NCBI GenBank assembly: GCA_900315455.1
Contig: OMZE01000008.1
Location: 1 to 64,000, forward strand
DNA length: 64,000 nt
Direction: 5' to 3'
Source: an uncultured Prevotellaceae bacterium
GTDB taxonomy: Bacteria; Bacteroidota; Bacteroidia; Bacteroidales; Bacteroidaceae
Every line of letters starts with the position of its first letter. Position 1 is the stretch's first letter. Below the pieces are notes generated by a model. It was not told the DNA's origin. It searched no databases and saw only the letters and a list, made by a program, of their open reading frames with translations. Below are positions 8,175 through 17,072 of this stretch, piece by piece. Both the position numbers and the translations under genes were made by a program.

Positions 8175-9653
8175 ATGAAAAGACTGCAAGAATTGAACAA
8201 GCGCACCGCTCCAAAGAGCGTGATGCCAGAGAAAATCATCCAGTTTGGTGAAGGAAATTTCCTCCGTGCTTTTGTAGACTGGATAGTATGGAAGATGAAC
8301 CAGAGAACTGATTTCAATGGCAGCGTAGTGGTGGTGCAACCCATCGAACGCGGTATGGTGGACTGGCTCAACGGTCAGGACTGTCTCTATCATGTCAACC
8401 TGCAAGGCCGCGAAAACGGTGAGGCCGTGAACACACTGGAGCGCATCGATGTCATCTCTCGCGCGCTGAACCCCTATACCCAGTTCTGGGCCTATCAGGC
8501 ATTGGCCGACCAGCCTGAGATACGCTTTGTCATCTCCAACACCACCGAGGCAGGCATTGCCTTCGACCCCTCGTGCAAGTTGAGCGACGCTCCCGCCAGC
8601 AGTTATCCCGGCAAACTCGTGCAGTTGCTCTACCGCCGCTATCAGACCTTTGAGGGCGACCCCACCAAGGGTCTCATCATCATGCCTTGCGAATTGATTT
8701 TCCTCAACGGCCATCACCTGAAGGAGTGCATCTATCAGTATATCGAACTGTGGAAAGACGATTTCGGTGCCGACTATGAAGGTTTCAAGGAGTGGTTCAC
8801 GAAATACTGCTACGTATGCGCCACATTGGTAGACCGCATCGTTCCCGGCTTCCCCCGCAAGGAGATTGCAGAGATACAGCAGAAAATCAGTTATAAAGAC
8901 AACTTGGTGGTACAGGCAGAGATTTTCCACCTGTGGGTCATCGAGAAAGCCGAGAATATGACGTGCGAGGAACTGCGTGCTGAGTTCCCCGCAGAGAAAG
9001 CCGGACTTCACGTGCTCATCGCCGAGAGCGAGAAACCATACCACGAGCGCAAGGTGACACTGCTCAACGGTCCGCATACCGTGCTCTCCCCTGTGGCCTA
9101 TCTGAGCGGAGTAGACATCGTACGCGACGCCTGCAACCACGAGGTTATCGGTAAATACATCCACAAGGTGCAGTTCGAAGAACTGATGGAGACCCTGAAC
9201 CTGCCGATGGACGAACTGAAGAAGTTTGCCGGCGACGTGCTCGAGCGTTTCAACAACCCGTTCGTCGACCACCAGGTGACGAGCATCATGCTCAACTCCT
9301 TCCCGAAATTCTGCGCCCGCGACCTGCCCGGCGTGAAGACCTATCTCGAGCGCAAGGGCGTTTTGCCACAGGGACTGGTTCTCGGTCTTGCCGCCATCAT
9401 CACCTACTACAAGGGTGGCGTGCGTGCCGACGGTGCCGAAATCGTGCCCAACGATGCCCAGGAAATCATGGACCTGCTGAAGACATTGTGGGCTACCGGC
9501 GACACACAGCAAGTAACCGACGGTGTGCTCTCAGCCACCGACATCTGGGGCGAAGACCTGCACGGCGTGCCTGGCCTGGCCGAACTGGTGAAGAAAGACC
9601 TTGACCTGATTCAGGAGAAAGGCATGCTCGAGGCAGTGAAGAGCATCCTGTAA
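8175..9653 (+). CDS. uxaB: Tagaturonate reductase (altronate oxidoreductase)
   Basis: UxaB interconverts tagaturonate and altronate with NAD(H) in galacturonate catabolism. The 492-aa product has the dinucleotide-binding start IIQFGEGNFLRAFVDWIV and the family segments NTTEAGIAFDP and RKVTLLNGPHTVLSP typical of UxaB rather than mannitol dehydrogenase. It has its own promoter and palindrome upstream and a terminator downstream, so it is a single-gene unit beside the glucuronate-branch genes. No isomerase (uxaC) or altronate dehydratase (uxaA) is in the window. Confidence 0.9.
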   Translation: MKRLQELNKRTAPKSVMPEKIIQFGEGNFLRAFVDWIVWKMNQRTDFNGSVVVVQPIERGMVDWLNGQDCLYHVNLQGRENGEAVNTLERIDVISRALNPYTQFWAYQALADQPEIRFVISNTTEAGIAFDPSCKLSDAPASSYPGKLVQLLYRRYQTFEGDPTKGLIIMPCELIFLNGHHLKECIYQYIELWKDDFGADYEGFKEWFTKYCYVCATLVDRIVPGFPRKEIAEIQQKISYKDNLVVQAEIFHLWVIEKAENMTCEELRAEFPAEKAGLHVLIAESEKPYHERKVTLLNGPHTVLSPVAYLSGVDIVRDACNHEVIGKYIHKVQFEELMETLNLPMDELKKFAGDVLERFNNPFVDHQVTSIMLNSFPKFCARDLPGVKTYLERKGVLPQGLVLGLAAIITYYKGGVRADGAEIVPNDAQEIMDLLKTLWATGDTQQVTDGVLSATDIWGEDLHGVPGLAELVKKDLDLIQEKGMLEAVKSIL

Positions 9654-9674
9654 TCATCAATTCAACACATAGAT

Positions 9675-9718
9675 ACAGAGACACAGAGAGTAGAATCTTT
9701 GTGTCTCTGTTTTTTTTA
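9675..9718 (+). terminator. Terminator of uxaB made from octamer repeats
   Basis: ACAGAGACACA pairs with TGTGTCTCTGT and is followed by T8. The arms belong to the ANACAGAG octamer repeat family seen at 3.3, 17.0 and 27.5 kb. Confidence 0.85.
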
Positions 9719-9815
9719 TCAGTCATACTGTATATTCCACCCTTTACCTCCCTTTGAGCAGAGGGTCAACGACAAGTCTCGGGATAAAGAATACAACATA
9801 AAAGAACGACCCGAC

Positions 9816-9846
9816 TTTGGAAATACCGAAAAACTTTATAATTTTG
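9816..9846 (+). promoter_or_regulatory. Promoter of the Fur-family gene
   Basis: TTTG at 9816-9819, 19-bp spacer, TAATTTTG at 9839-9846: exact consensus. The ATG follows 22 bp later. Confidence 0.75.
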
Positions 9847-9868
9847 CATCCGACAATTCCCAACGAAG

Positions 9869-10318
9869 ATGAACCATCAACACCATCTATCCATCTCCGA
9901 CGAGCAATCACTCGACAATGCAGGCGTGCGCGTGACTGCTGTCCGTCTGTTGGTATGGCGACATGTGCGCCACCAATTCCATGACGCTTTCAACCTGCAA
10001 GACCTGATAGAGGCACTGCCCACTGTTGACCGCTCTACCCTTTTCCGCACCCTTACCACACTCACCGACGCCCACTTGCTGCATGAGATCAACGACGGCA
10101 GTGGAACACAGAAATACTGTGTCTGTCATCTCGACGACACCCGTCATTGCGAGGGACATGTGCACCTCACCTGTACGTCATGCCACCGTACCTATTGCCT
10201 CAACAATGTACGCATACCACCGGTAGCCCTACCCAATTGGTTTGAAGTAGAGGAAACGGAATACATCGTCAAAGGAATATGTGAAAAGTGTAAGGGAAAA
10301 TTAAAATTTAAACACTAA
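9869..10318 (+). CDS. Fur-family transcriptional regulator
   Basis: 149-aa metal-dependent repressor. The N-terminal winged helix contains GVRVTAVRLLVWRHV and the recognition region VDRSTLFRTLTTL. The dimer/metal domain has GHVHLTCTSCHRTYC and a C-terminal GICEKC, giving two CxxC pairs for structural zinc. The features suit Fur, Zur or PerR, and the metal cannot be told from sequence. The gene ends tail-to-tail with tilS, sharing 4 bases. Confidence 0.85.
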   Translation: MNHQHHLSISDEQSLDNAGVRVTAVRLLVWRHVRHQFHDAFNLQDLIEALPTVDRSTLFRTLTTLTDAHLLHEINDGSGTQKYCVCHLDDTRHCEGHVHLTCTSCHRTYCLNNVRIPPVALPNWFEVEETEYIVKGICEKCKGKLKFKH

Positions 10319-11667
10319 ATAGTTTCCCACTTCAATACAATGGCCTTCTTGGTGACTTCGGTGATGCGGCAATGATGAGCCGGACGCCGGCCAACCACCC
10401 ATACAATACGTCCTTCGGCATCAGCCACTACGAGTTGGCGCCGTTTTTCAAGAAGGTTCACCTTCTGGTCGGTGAGGAAGTCGCTCACCAACTTCGAGCC
10501 GCGCATTCCCAGCGGTGAGAAGCGGTCACCATCCTCAATAGTGCGCAAAACCAATGGCCATGCCACTTTTTCTGCGTCAAGACACGCACATTCTGGGGTT
10601 CGGACAATACTAAAATCCCCGTCTACCTTCACCTCCTTAACATTCAACAGGCAATCCTCCGAGACGACATACCTTCCAGTCACCGGTATATTCATCGCGG
10701 TGAAGGGTTTCACGACGGGCATGATGACCAACAACTCCCTGTCGACCACCATTTCATGGGAAGAGGAGCGGAAATAGGCACCTGTGTGCCTGTTCTGCAC
10801 CGCATCAAATACCTCCTCCACGTTTTTCGGACTGAACCCCAAGGGTTGCAGGATGTGGAAAAGCAGACCTTCGCTTGTGATTTTCCCCAACTCATAGGCA
10901 ATGACCTTACCATCGGCCAGTGGCACTCGGGCTTGTCCTGACAACTCTTCCATCGCACTGTCGTAAACAGCCGAAACCATCGACAATTTTTCTGCAGTGG
11001 CCGCCATCGCCTCTGTCACCGATGGATTGATTTCACGCATGAGAGGCAGGATATTGAGCCTGATCTTATTGCGCACCACGTCGTCTACGAGGTTGGTACT
11101 GTCTGTGACATAGTCCTGGTGAATGTGAGAAAGGAAACCGAGGATCTGCTCTCTGTCGACACACAACAACGGGCGCACCACCCCATCACGCTTCGGTGAG
11201 ATGCCCGTCAGGCCTTTGATGCCCGTTCCACGGATAAGGTTGATGAGCATGGTTTCCACAGAGTCGTCTTTATGGTGGGCCACCACCACTGCCTCGGCAC
11301 CGATATCATTCATCAACTGGCGGAAATACCCATACCTCAGGTTCCTTGCCGCCATCTCGATACTCAGATGATGCGCCTCCGCGTAGGCTGAGGTATCGAA
11401 ATGGGCGATATGCATGGGCACTGACAATTCATGGCACAGGTCAGCACAGAATGCTTCATCTCGGTCGGATTCCTCACCACGCAAACGGAAATTGCAATGT
11501 GCTGCCTCTATGTCATAACCGAGAAGCCGCATCACCCGGAGCAACGCCACACTGTCGGCCCCTCCAGAGAGCGCCACCAGGTATTTCTTACCGGGGTGCA
11601 ATAACTGGTGTTGACCGATAAAGCGCGACACCGTATCGACAAACGGACTGCCCATATCACTCGACAT
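10315..11667 (-). CDS. tilS: tRNA(Ile)-lysidine synthase
   Basis: TilS attaches lysine to C34 of the AUA-reading tRNA-Ile, using ATP. The N-terminal PP-loop motif is VALSGGADSVALL, followed by AAHCNFRLRGEESDRDE and VVAHHKDDSVET, all TilS signatures. A C-terminal substrate-binding domain (DRFSPLGMRGSKLVSDFLTD) is present. The ATG at 11667 (MSSDMGSPF) is chosen; a TTG further upstream is unlikely and an ATG at 11655 is also possible. The start overlaps the end of rlmI by 11 bases, indicating translational coupling. Confidence 0.92.
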   Translation of the reverse strand: MSSDMGSPFVDTVSRFIGQHQLLHPGKKYLVALSGGADSVALLRVMRLLGYDIEAAHCNFRLRGEESDRDEAFCADLCHELSVPMHIAHFDTSAYAEAHHLSIEMAARNLRYGYFRQLMNDIGAEAVVVAHHKDDSVETMLINLIRGTGIKGLTGISPKRDGVVRPLLCVDREQILGFLSHIHQDYVTDSTNLVDDVVRNKIRLNILPLMREINPSVTEAMAATAEKLSMVSAVYDSAMEELSGQARVPLADGKVIAYELGKITSEGLLFHILQPLGFSPKNVEEVFDAVQNRHTGAYFRSSSHEMVVDRELLVIMPVVKPFTAMNIPVTGRYVVSEDCLLNVKEVKVDGDFSIVRTPECACLDAEKVAWPLVLRTIEDGDRFSPLGMRGSKLVSDFLTDQKVNLLEKRRQLVVADAEGRIVWVVGRRPAHHCRITEVTKKAIVLKWETI

Positions 11668-12829
11668 AGAGCACAAGTCCCTTCAGGTATTCGCCTTCAG
11701 GATGATAGATGTTGATGGGATGGTCGGCGGGTTGGTGCAACTGGTGCAGTATGCGCACCTTACGGCGTGCCTGTGCAGCAGCAGTGAATACGGCATTCCG
11801 AAAATGGTCTTTCGTCACCACCTGACTACAACTGAAAGTAAACAAGATACCCCCTGGCTGAATCTTCTCAAAGGCTTTCAGGTTGAGACGTGTGTAACCT
11901 TTCAATGCATTGTGGAGTGCGCCTCTATGCTTTGCGAACGCAGGAGGGTCGAGTACGATGAGGTCGTATTCGCAATCAATTCCTTCAAGAAATTTGAAAG
12001 CATCATCGCAAATAGCCTTGTGCCTGCCATCGCCCGGGAAATTGAGTTCCACATTATCCTGGGTGAGTTGAATGGCCTTCGCGCTGCTGTCAACAGAATG
12101 CACCAAGGTTGCTCCACCTCTCATGGCATATACGGAGAAGCCACCTGTATAACAAAACATATTGAGCACAGACTTTCCCTTGGCATACTGTTCGAGCAGA
12201 CTGCGGTTATCGCGCTGGTCGACGAAGAAGCCTGTCTTCTGTCCTTTCAGCCAGTCGACATGGAACTTCAGGCCGTTCTCCACCGCCACGTCATCATCGC
12301 TCTTGCCGTAGATAAAGCCATTCTCTTGTTCTACAAAAGGCAATGTGTTTTCACTCTTATAATACACGGAAGAAATACGGTTACCCATCACCTCGACCAG
12401 CGCCGTGGTGATATCTTTCCGGCAAAGATGCATCCCCACGCTATGAGCCTGCATCACCGCAGTGGTGCCATAGCAGTCGACCACCAGTCCAGGCAGGTTA
12501 TCGCCCTCGCCGTGTATCAGTCGGAAGGTATTGTTGTCGCTGTTGTCGGCGATTCCTATCGCCCGCCGCATCTGCAAGGCGCAGTCGATACGTCGTTTCA
12601 AAAACTCCACATCCACGGTCTCGTCGTCGAACGACAACACCCTTACCGCGATAGAGCCCAATTGGAAATGCCCCATGGCGATAAAATCACCTTTTGCCGT
12701 GACTACCCTCACGAGTTCCCCATCAGCAATTCCCTCATCGGCACGGGCGATGGCACCCGAGAAAATCCAAGGATGGAAGCGGAGCAGGCTCTCCTCTTTC
12801 CCCTTTCTAAGATAAACATTCTTATACAT
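11657..12829 (-). CDS. rlmI: Class I rRNA large-subunit methyltransferase, RlmI-like
   Basis: 390 aa. An N-terminal PUA RNA-binding domain (LRFHPWIFSGAI... GELVRVV) is followed by a Rossmann methyltransferase domain: NMFCYTGGFSVYAMRGGA (SAM binding) and LIVLDPPAFAKHRG (catalytic DPPAF motif). In E. coli RlmI methylates C1962 of 23S rRNA; the same site is inferred here. It sits between an exonuclease gene and tilS in one minus-strand operon, with a 38-bp gap upstream. Confidence 0.85.
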   Translation of the reverse strand: MYKNVYLRKGKEESLLRFHPWIFSGAIARADEGIADGELVRVVTAKGDFIAMGHFQLGSIAVRVLSFDDETVDVEFLKRRIDCALQMRRAIGIADNSDNNTFRLIHGEGDNLPGLVVDCYGTTAVMQAHSVGMHLCRKDITTALVEVMGNRISSVYYKSENTLPFVEQENGFIYGKSDDDVAVENGLKFHVDWLKGQKTGFFVDQRDNRSLLEQYAKGKSVLNMFCYTGGFSVYAMRGGATLVHSVDSSAKAIQLTQDNVELNFPGDGRHKAICDDAFKFLEGIDCEYDLIVLDPPAFAKHRGALHNALKGYTRLNLKAFEKIQPGGILFTFSCSQVVTKDHFRNAVFTAAAQARRKVRILHQLHQPADHPINIYHPEGEYLKGLVLYVE

Positions 12830-12867
12830 GGTTGTTCTATTAAAGCACAGGTTTATCCTGGTATGCT

Positions 12868-13518
12868 TTATGGCTGAGGCTCAAGATGTTCCTCCTCTTG
12901 GTCATCCACTATCTCGAGTGTGAAATCACCCGTAGTTCTCAGTCTCAGATATTCTTCATAAAGCATGACACAAGCCCACGCGTCGGTGGCTGCATAGGAT
13001 TTCTGCTTGTCGCTGAGCACATCAGCCTCCCAATTCGACAACTGCTGCGACTTGCTGATTTTCTGTCCGAAAAAATTAGCATAGAGTTTTTGGAGGCTTT
13101 TGTCATCTACGCCCAACTCCTTCATGTGGTCTTGCAGGTCGATGAACAAGCCCGGGGTGAAGTCACCCCGCTTGTGCAGTGACAACACGTCGTCGTGGAG
13201 CGACAACCCCACCTTGGGCACCGTAGTGTCCTCAAGCAACCGCTTGATGTCTGGCGTAAGGCCGATGAGGTTGAGGCGGAAGAGGAAACAGATGTTCTTG
13301 GTGGCCACCTGAAGCAAAGAGACCACATTTTGCTTCCCTTTCCTGAAAGATGGCCTTGTCTCGGTGTCAATCCCGAGGACTTCTTGCTTAAGAAGGAAAT
13401 CAACAGCCTTCTTCGCATCCTGAGCGGCAATGACAACAACTGTCGTACCATCAAACATGGCACGAGGCAGTTTGGCGATAGCCTTCTTATCAAACTTGCT
13501 GTAAATAATTTTTGCCAT
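12868..13518 (-). CDS. 3'-5' exonuclease domain protein (RNase D-like, DEDDy)
   Basis: 216 aa, a single DEDDy exonuclease domain without HRDC domains. Visible catalytic motifs are GIDTET (DxE), GLSLHDDVLSLHK (Asp) and SYAATDAWACVMLYE (YxxxD). The acidic C-terminal tail DDQEEEHLEPQP is probably disordered. It may trim RNA or DNA 3' ends; substrate unknown. First gene of the operon with rlmI and tilS; a -7 box TATTTTTG is at 13545-13538. Confidence 0.85.
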   Translation of the reverse strand: MAKIIYSKFDKKAIAKLPRAMFDGTTVVVIAAQDAKKAVDFLLKQEVLGIDTETRPSFRKGKQNVVSLLQVATKNICFLFRLNLIGLTPDIKRLLEDTTVPKVGLSLHDDVLSLHKRGDFTPGLFIDLQDHMKELGVDDKSLQKLYANFFGQKISKSQQLSNWEADVLSDKQKSYAATDAWACVMLYEEYLRLRTTGDFTLEIVDDQEEEHLEPQP

Positions 13519-13537
13519 CCTTTTTCGTTACAATATG

Positions 13538-13596
13538 CAAAAATACAAAAAAGTTATGAAAAAATGAGTTTTTGTAGAAAAAATCAGTTACTTTTG
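13538..13596. promoter_or_regulatory. Divergent promoter region
   Basis: Minus-strand TATTTTTG (13545-13538) faces the exonuclease operon; plus-strand TACTTTTG (13589-13596) faces ftsK. Two imperfect copies of GCCCCTATTRAGG lie between the latter and ftsK (13616 and 13649 areas). Confidence 0.55.
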
Positions 13597-13688
13597 CATG
13601 TAGAATAACGGAATAGCCCCTATTAAGGGTGCCATCAGCATGATGTTGGCCCCTATTGAGGAAAAAGGCACTATCAAATTGATTGGAA

Positions 13689-16130
13689 ATGGCTAAGAAA
13701 AAAGCGACAAAGAAACATACCTCATTCATGGAGTCATTGGGGCTGAATTTCTATCGTGACGAGCGACTGAGATTCGGTCTGGGATTCCTGCTGTTTGTGC
13801 TGGGCGTGCTCATGGTCATCGCCTTCACTTCGTATTTTTCCACCGGAGAGGCCGACCAAAGTCTGGTGACCTCCCTGCAACCGGGCGAGGTGGAGAATAC
13901 CACCCATAGTTTCCAAAACATCTGCGGGTCGATAGGTGCCATCGTGTCGCACTTCTTCATCTCACGCTGTTTTGGCATTGCCGCTTACGCCATCCCCCTG
14001 TTTATCATCCTCATCGGACTGAAACTCACCCGGGCATACAACAACCTCAACCTGGTGAAATGGTTTTTCGCCCTGGCAGTAATCATGATATGGTGTTCGG
14101 TGACGTTTGCGAAGTTTCTCCCCCCACTCTTCCCCGACTCCATCTTCAATCCCGGGGGCGACCATGGGCTCTACATCGCCAACTTCATCGAGAATGTTTC
14201 GGGAACTCCCGGCCTGATTGGACTGTTGCTCTTGGTGGCACTGGCATTCCTGGTATATCTCAGTGCACAGACCATCTATACTGTGCAGCATATCCTTAAC
14301 CCGGCGAAGTTTTTGCACCGTATCCCACTGATTATCACCAATAAGGGAGATAATGGCGGTACGGCTACAGACAATGGCGGGGAAAACGGCGAGGGCATTT
14401 CTACCGTCTACGATGACCCTGAGCCACAGGAAGTGAAATTCGACGACGACGGTGGGGTGAATATCGTGGAGCCGAAATACAAGGAAGAGGATTTCGGACG
14501 TATCCGCCCCCCAAAGAGTGGAAAGAAAAGTTCGTTTGAGTATGGCGTTGGCGCCGAGGAGGCCCATGCCGACGGCAAACGGGTGAACAGCGACTACCCC
14601 ATCGACACTCCCCTCAACCCTAAAGAGCCGTTCCTCACCTACAAGTACCCGACGCTCAATCTTCTGAAAGCCTACGAGAACGACAGCAAACCGTATATCG
14701 ACGAGAGGGAACTGAAGGCCAACAAGGAGCAGATAGAAAAGGTGCTCAACAGTTTCAACGTGCAGATTCGTGAAATCAAGGCCACCGTAGGCCCAACCAT
14801 CACCCTTTATGAAATCACGCCTGCCGAGGGTGTGCGCATCTCGCGCATCCGCAACCTCGAAGACGACATCGCGCTCAGTCTGGCTGCCCTCGGCATCCGT
14901 ATCATCGCCCCCATCCCCGGCAAGGGCACGATAGGTATCGAGGTGCCCAATGCGAAACCCAATATCGTGTCGATGCGCAGCATCCTCGACTCGAAGAAGT
15001 TCCAGGTCACCCCCATGGACCTCCCCATTGCCCTTGGCAAGACCATCACCAACGAGGTGTTCATGGTCGACCTTGCCAAGATACCCCACCTTCTCGTTGC
15101 CGGTGCCACCGGACAAGGTAAGTCGGTGGGTCTCAACGCCATTATCACCTCCCTGCTCTACAAGAAGCATCCCAACGAACTGAAATTCGTGCTCATCGAC
15201 CCGAAGAAGGTGGAGTTCAGCGTTTATGCCCCCATCGCCCCGCATTTCATGGCAACTGTAGACGATGACGACGACCCCATCATCACCGACGTGACAAAGG
15301 TGGTGCGCACGCTGAAGAGCCTGTGCACCTTGATGGACCAGCGCTACGACATGCTGAAGGTTGCCAAGGTAAGGACGGTGAAGGAATACAACAAGAAATA
15401 CGTGAACCATGAACTCAACCCTGCCGAAGGACATGAGTACATGCCTTATATCGTAGTGATCATCGACGAGTTTGGCGACCTCATCATGACCGCCGGCAAG
15501 GAGATAGAGTTGCCCATTGCACGTATTGCCCAACTCGCACGTGCCGTAGGCATCCACATGGTGATTGCCACACAGCGACCCACTACGAGCATCATCACCG
15601 GTAATATCAAGGCCAACTTCCCCGGGCGCATGGCGTTCAAGGTCAGTGCGATGGTCGACTCCCGTACCATTCTCGACCGTCCCGGCGCCAACCAACTGGT
15701 GGGACGTGGCGACATGCTCTTCCTTAGCGGCAGCGACCCCGTGCGTGTGCAATGTGCGTTCATCGACACGCCCGAAGTGGAGACCGTCAACGACTATATC
15801 GCCCATCAACCAGGTCCGGCAAGTCCACTGGAGTTGCCCGAACCGGCGAGCGAGGATACCGGCATGATGGAAGGCAGTGGCGGCATGGTGGAGTCGTCGA
15901 GCATCGACCCCTTGTTTGCCGAGGCTGCCCGTGCCATCGTCCTTACCCAACAAGGGTCTACGAGCATGATACAGCGCCGATTCTCCATCGGCTACAACCG
16001 TGCAGGACGCCTGATGGACCAACTGGAGAAGGCTGGCGTAGTGGGCCAGGCACAAGGCAGCAAACCACGCGACGTGCTTCTTGCCGACGAGAACAGCCTG
16101 CATGCACTCTTGTCTCAAATGAAGATTTAA
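13689..16130 (+). CDS. ftsK: DNA translocase FtsK/SpoIIIE
   Basis: 813-aa septal DNA pump that clears the terminus region during division. Four or five N-terminal membrane segments (FGLGFLLFVLGVLMVIAF and others to about residue 195), an acidic linker, then the RecA-like motor with Walker A GATGQGKSVGLNA and Walker B IVVIIDEFGDL. The C-terminal winged-helix gamma domain (TSMIQRRFSIGYNRAGRLMD) reads polar DNA sequences. The ATG at 13689 (MAKKKATKK) is preferred over a TTG two codons upstream. lolA follows, a common Bacteroidota pairing. Confidence 0.95.
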   Translation: MAKKKATKKHTSFMESLGLNFYRDERLRFGLGFLLFVLGVLMVIAFTSYFSTGEADQSLVTSLQPGEVENTTHSFQNICGSIGAIVSHFFISRCFGIAAYAIPLFIILIGLKLTRAYNNLNLVKWFFALAVIMIWCSVTFAKFLPPLFPDSIFNPGGDHGLYIANFIENVSGTPGLIGLLLLVALAFLVYLSAQTIYTVQHILNPAKFLHRIPLIITNKGDNGGTATDNGGENGEGISTVYDDPEPQEVKFDDDGGVNIVEPKYKEEDFGRIRPPKSGKKSSFEYGVGAEEAHADGKRVNSDYPIDTPLNPKEPFLTYKYPTLNLLKAYENDSKPYIDERELKANKEQIEKVLNSFNVQIREIKATVGPTITLYEITPAEGVRISRIRNLEDDIALSLAALGIRIIAPIPGKGTIGIEVPNAKPNIVSMRSILDSKKFQVTPMDLPIALGKTITNEVFMVDLAKIPHLLVAGATGQGKSVGLNAIITSLLYKKHPNELKFVLIDPKKVEFSVYAPIAPHFMATVDDDDDPIITDVTKVVRTLKSLCTLMDQRYDMLKVAKVRTVKEYNKKYVNHELNPAEGHEYMPYIVVIIDEFGDLIMTAGKEIELPIARIAQLARAVGIHMVIATQRPTTSIITGNIKANFPGRMAFKVSAMVDSRTILDRPGANQLVGRGDMLFLSGSDPVRVQCAFIDTPEVETVNDYIAHQPGPASPLELPEPASEDTGMMEGSGGMVESSSIDPLFAEAARAIVLTQQGSTSMIQRRFSIGYNRAGRLMDQLEKAGVVGQAQGSKPRDVLLADENSLHALLSQMKI

Positions 16131-16302
16131 GATTTAAACCAAATTGGGATAACAACATCAAATATAATAAGACACCACATCATTCACATTGCTCTTCAGC
16201 ATGCTGGCGCAAGTAAGGAGAAGTCACTTTATCTACGCTTTAACTCCCTATTCTTGCGAAAATTGAGCGGGTGCGATAATTAAATTAAAAGGAGAAACAA
16301 CA

Positions 16303-16911
16303 ATGAAAAGAATACTGACCATTACCTTCGCGCTGTTGCTGACGATGGGCATGGGTGCCCAGAATGCCAGCAAGGCCAAGCAAATACTCGACAAGACCGC
16401 CGCTATCGTGAGCAACAAGGGTGGCGCAAGTGCCAAATTCACCATCAGCGGCCAGAAGACCGGCAACACCTCGGGCACCATCCTCATCAAAGGCAACAAG
16501 TTTCAGGCCACCACGCCACAGGCTATTGTATGGTACAACGGCCAGACGATGTGGACATATATGAAGAACAGCGACGAGGTGAACGTGAGCAACCCCAATG
16601 AGAGCCAGCAAGCCCAACTGAACCCCTATCACTTCATCAACCTCTACAAGAAGGGCTATACGCTGGGCATGAAGAACGTCAAGGGGGGCTATGAGGTGCA
16701 CCTTACCGCGCAGAACTCAAGGCAGTCGGTGAAGGAGATGTATATTACCGTCAACAGCCGCAGTTATCTGCCCACTAAAGTGAGGATGCTCCATGGTGGC
16801 AATTGGACCACCGTGACCATCAGCAACTTCAAGGCAATGAACCTCAGCGACTCGAAGTTTACCTTCAACTCGAAAGACTATCCTCAGGCCGAGGTCATTG
16901 ATTTGCGATAA
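16303..16911 (+). CDS. LolA-like outer-membrane lipoprotein carrier
   Basis: 202 aa with signal peptide MKRILTITFALLLTMGMGA, then a LolA fold: half-barrel strands around SAKFTISGQK, GNKFQATTPQAIVWYNGQTM and WTYMKNSDEVNVS. LolA shuttles lipoproteins through the periplasm. Located 172 bp after ftsK; the gap 16131-16302 shows no gene. It could be in the ftsK unit. Confidence 0.8.
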   Translation: MKRILTITFALLLTMGMGAQNASKAKQILDKTAAIVSNKGGASAKFTISGQKTGNTSGTILIKGNKFQATTPQAIVWYNGQTMWTYMKNSDEVNVSNPNESQQAQLNPYHFINLYKKGYTLGMKNVKGGYEVHLTAQNSRQSVKEMYITVNSRSYLPTKVRMLHGGNWTTVTISNFKAMNLSDSKFTFNSKDYPQAEVIDLR

Positions 16912-17021
16912 ACCATCCTTTACATCTCATACCCATCTGAGTATCGAATTGTGCAATACACCAAATGAATCCTCTAATATCACAACATAGAAAAACAGTG
17001 CAACAGAGTGTTTATGACTAA

Positions 17022-17063
17022 CCTCTGTGCCTCTGTGCCTCTGTGTCTCTGTGTTGTTTTTTT
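17022..17063 (+). repeat. Octamer tandem repeat CCTCTGTG with T-run
   Basis: Four units (CCTCTGTG x3, TCTCTGTG) followed by TTG and T7. Partial complements ACAGTG and ACAGAGTG lie upstream (16994-17010), so it may also fold as a terminator for lolA. It lies just before the next gene. Confidence 0.7.
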
Positions 17064-17072
17064 ATCATAGAT

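Noticed and set aside
13962-16118. 718-codon open frame antisense to ftsK, and similar long antisense frames at 8157-9512 and 36993-38525
   Set aside because: They mirror strongly supported genes and arise from GC-rich third positions; they have no family features, low-complexity His/Val-rich sequence and no promoter.
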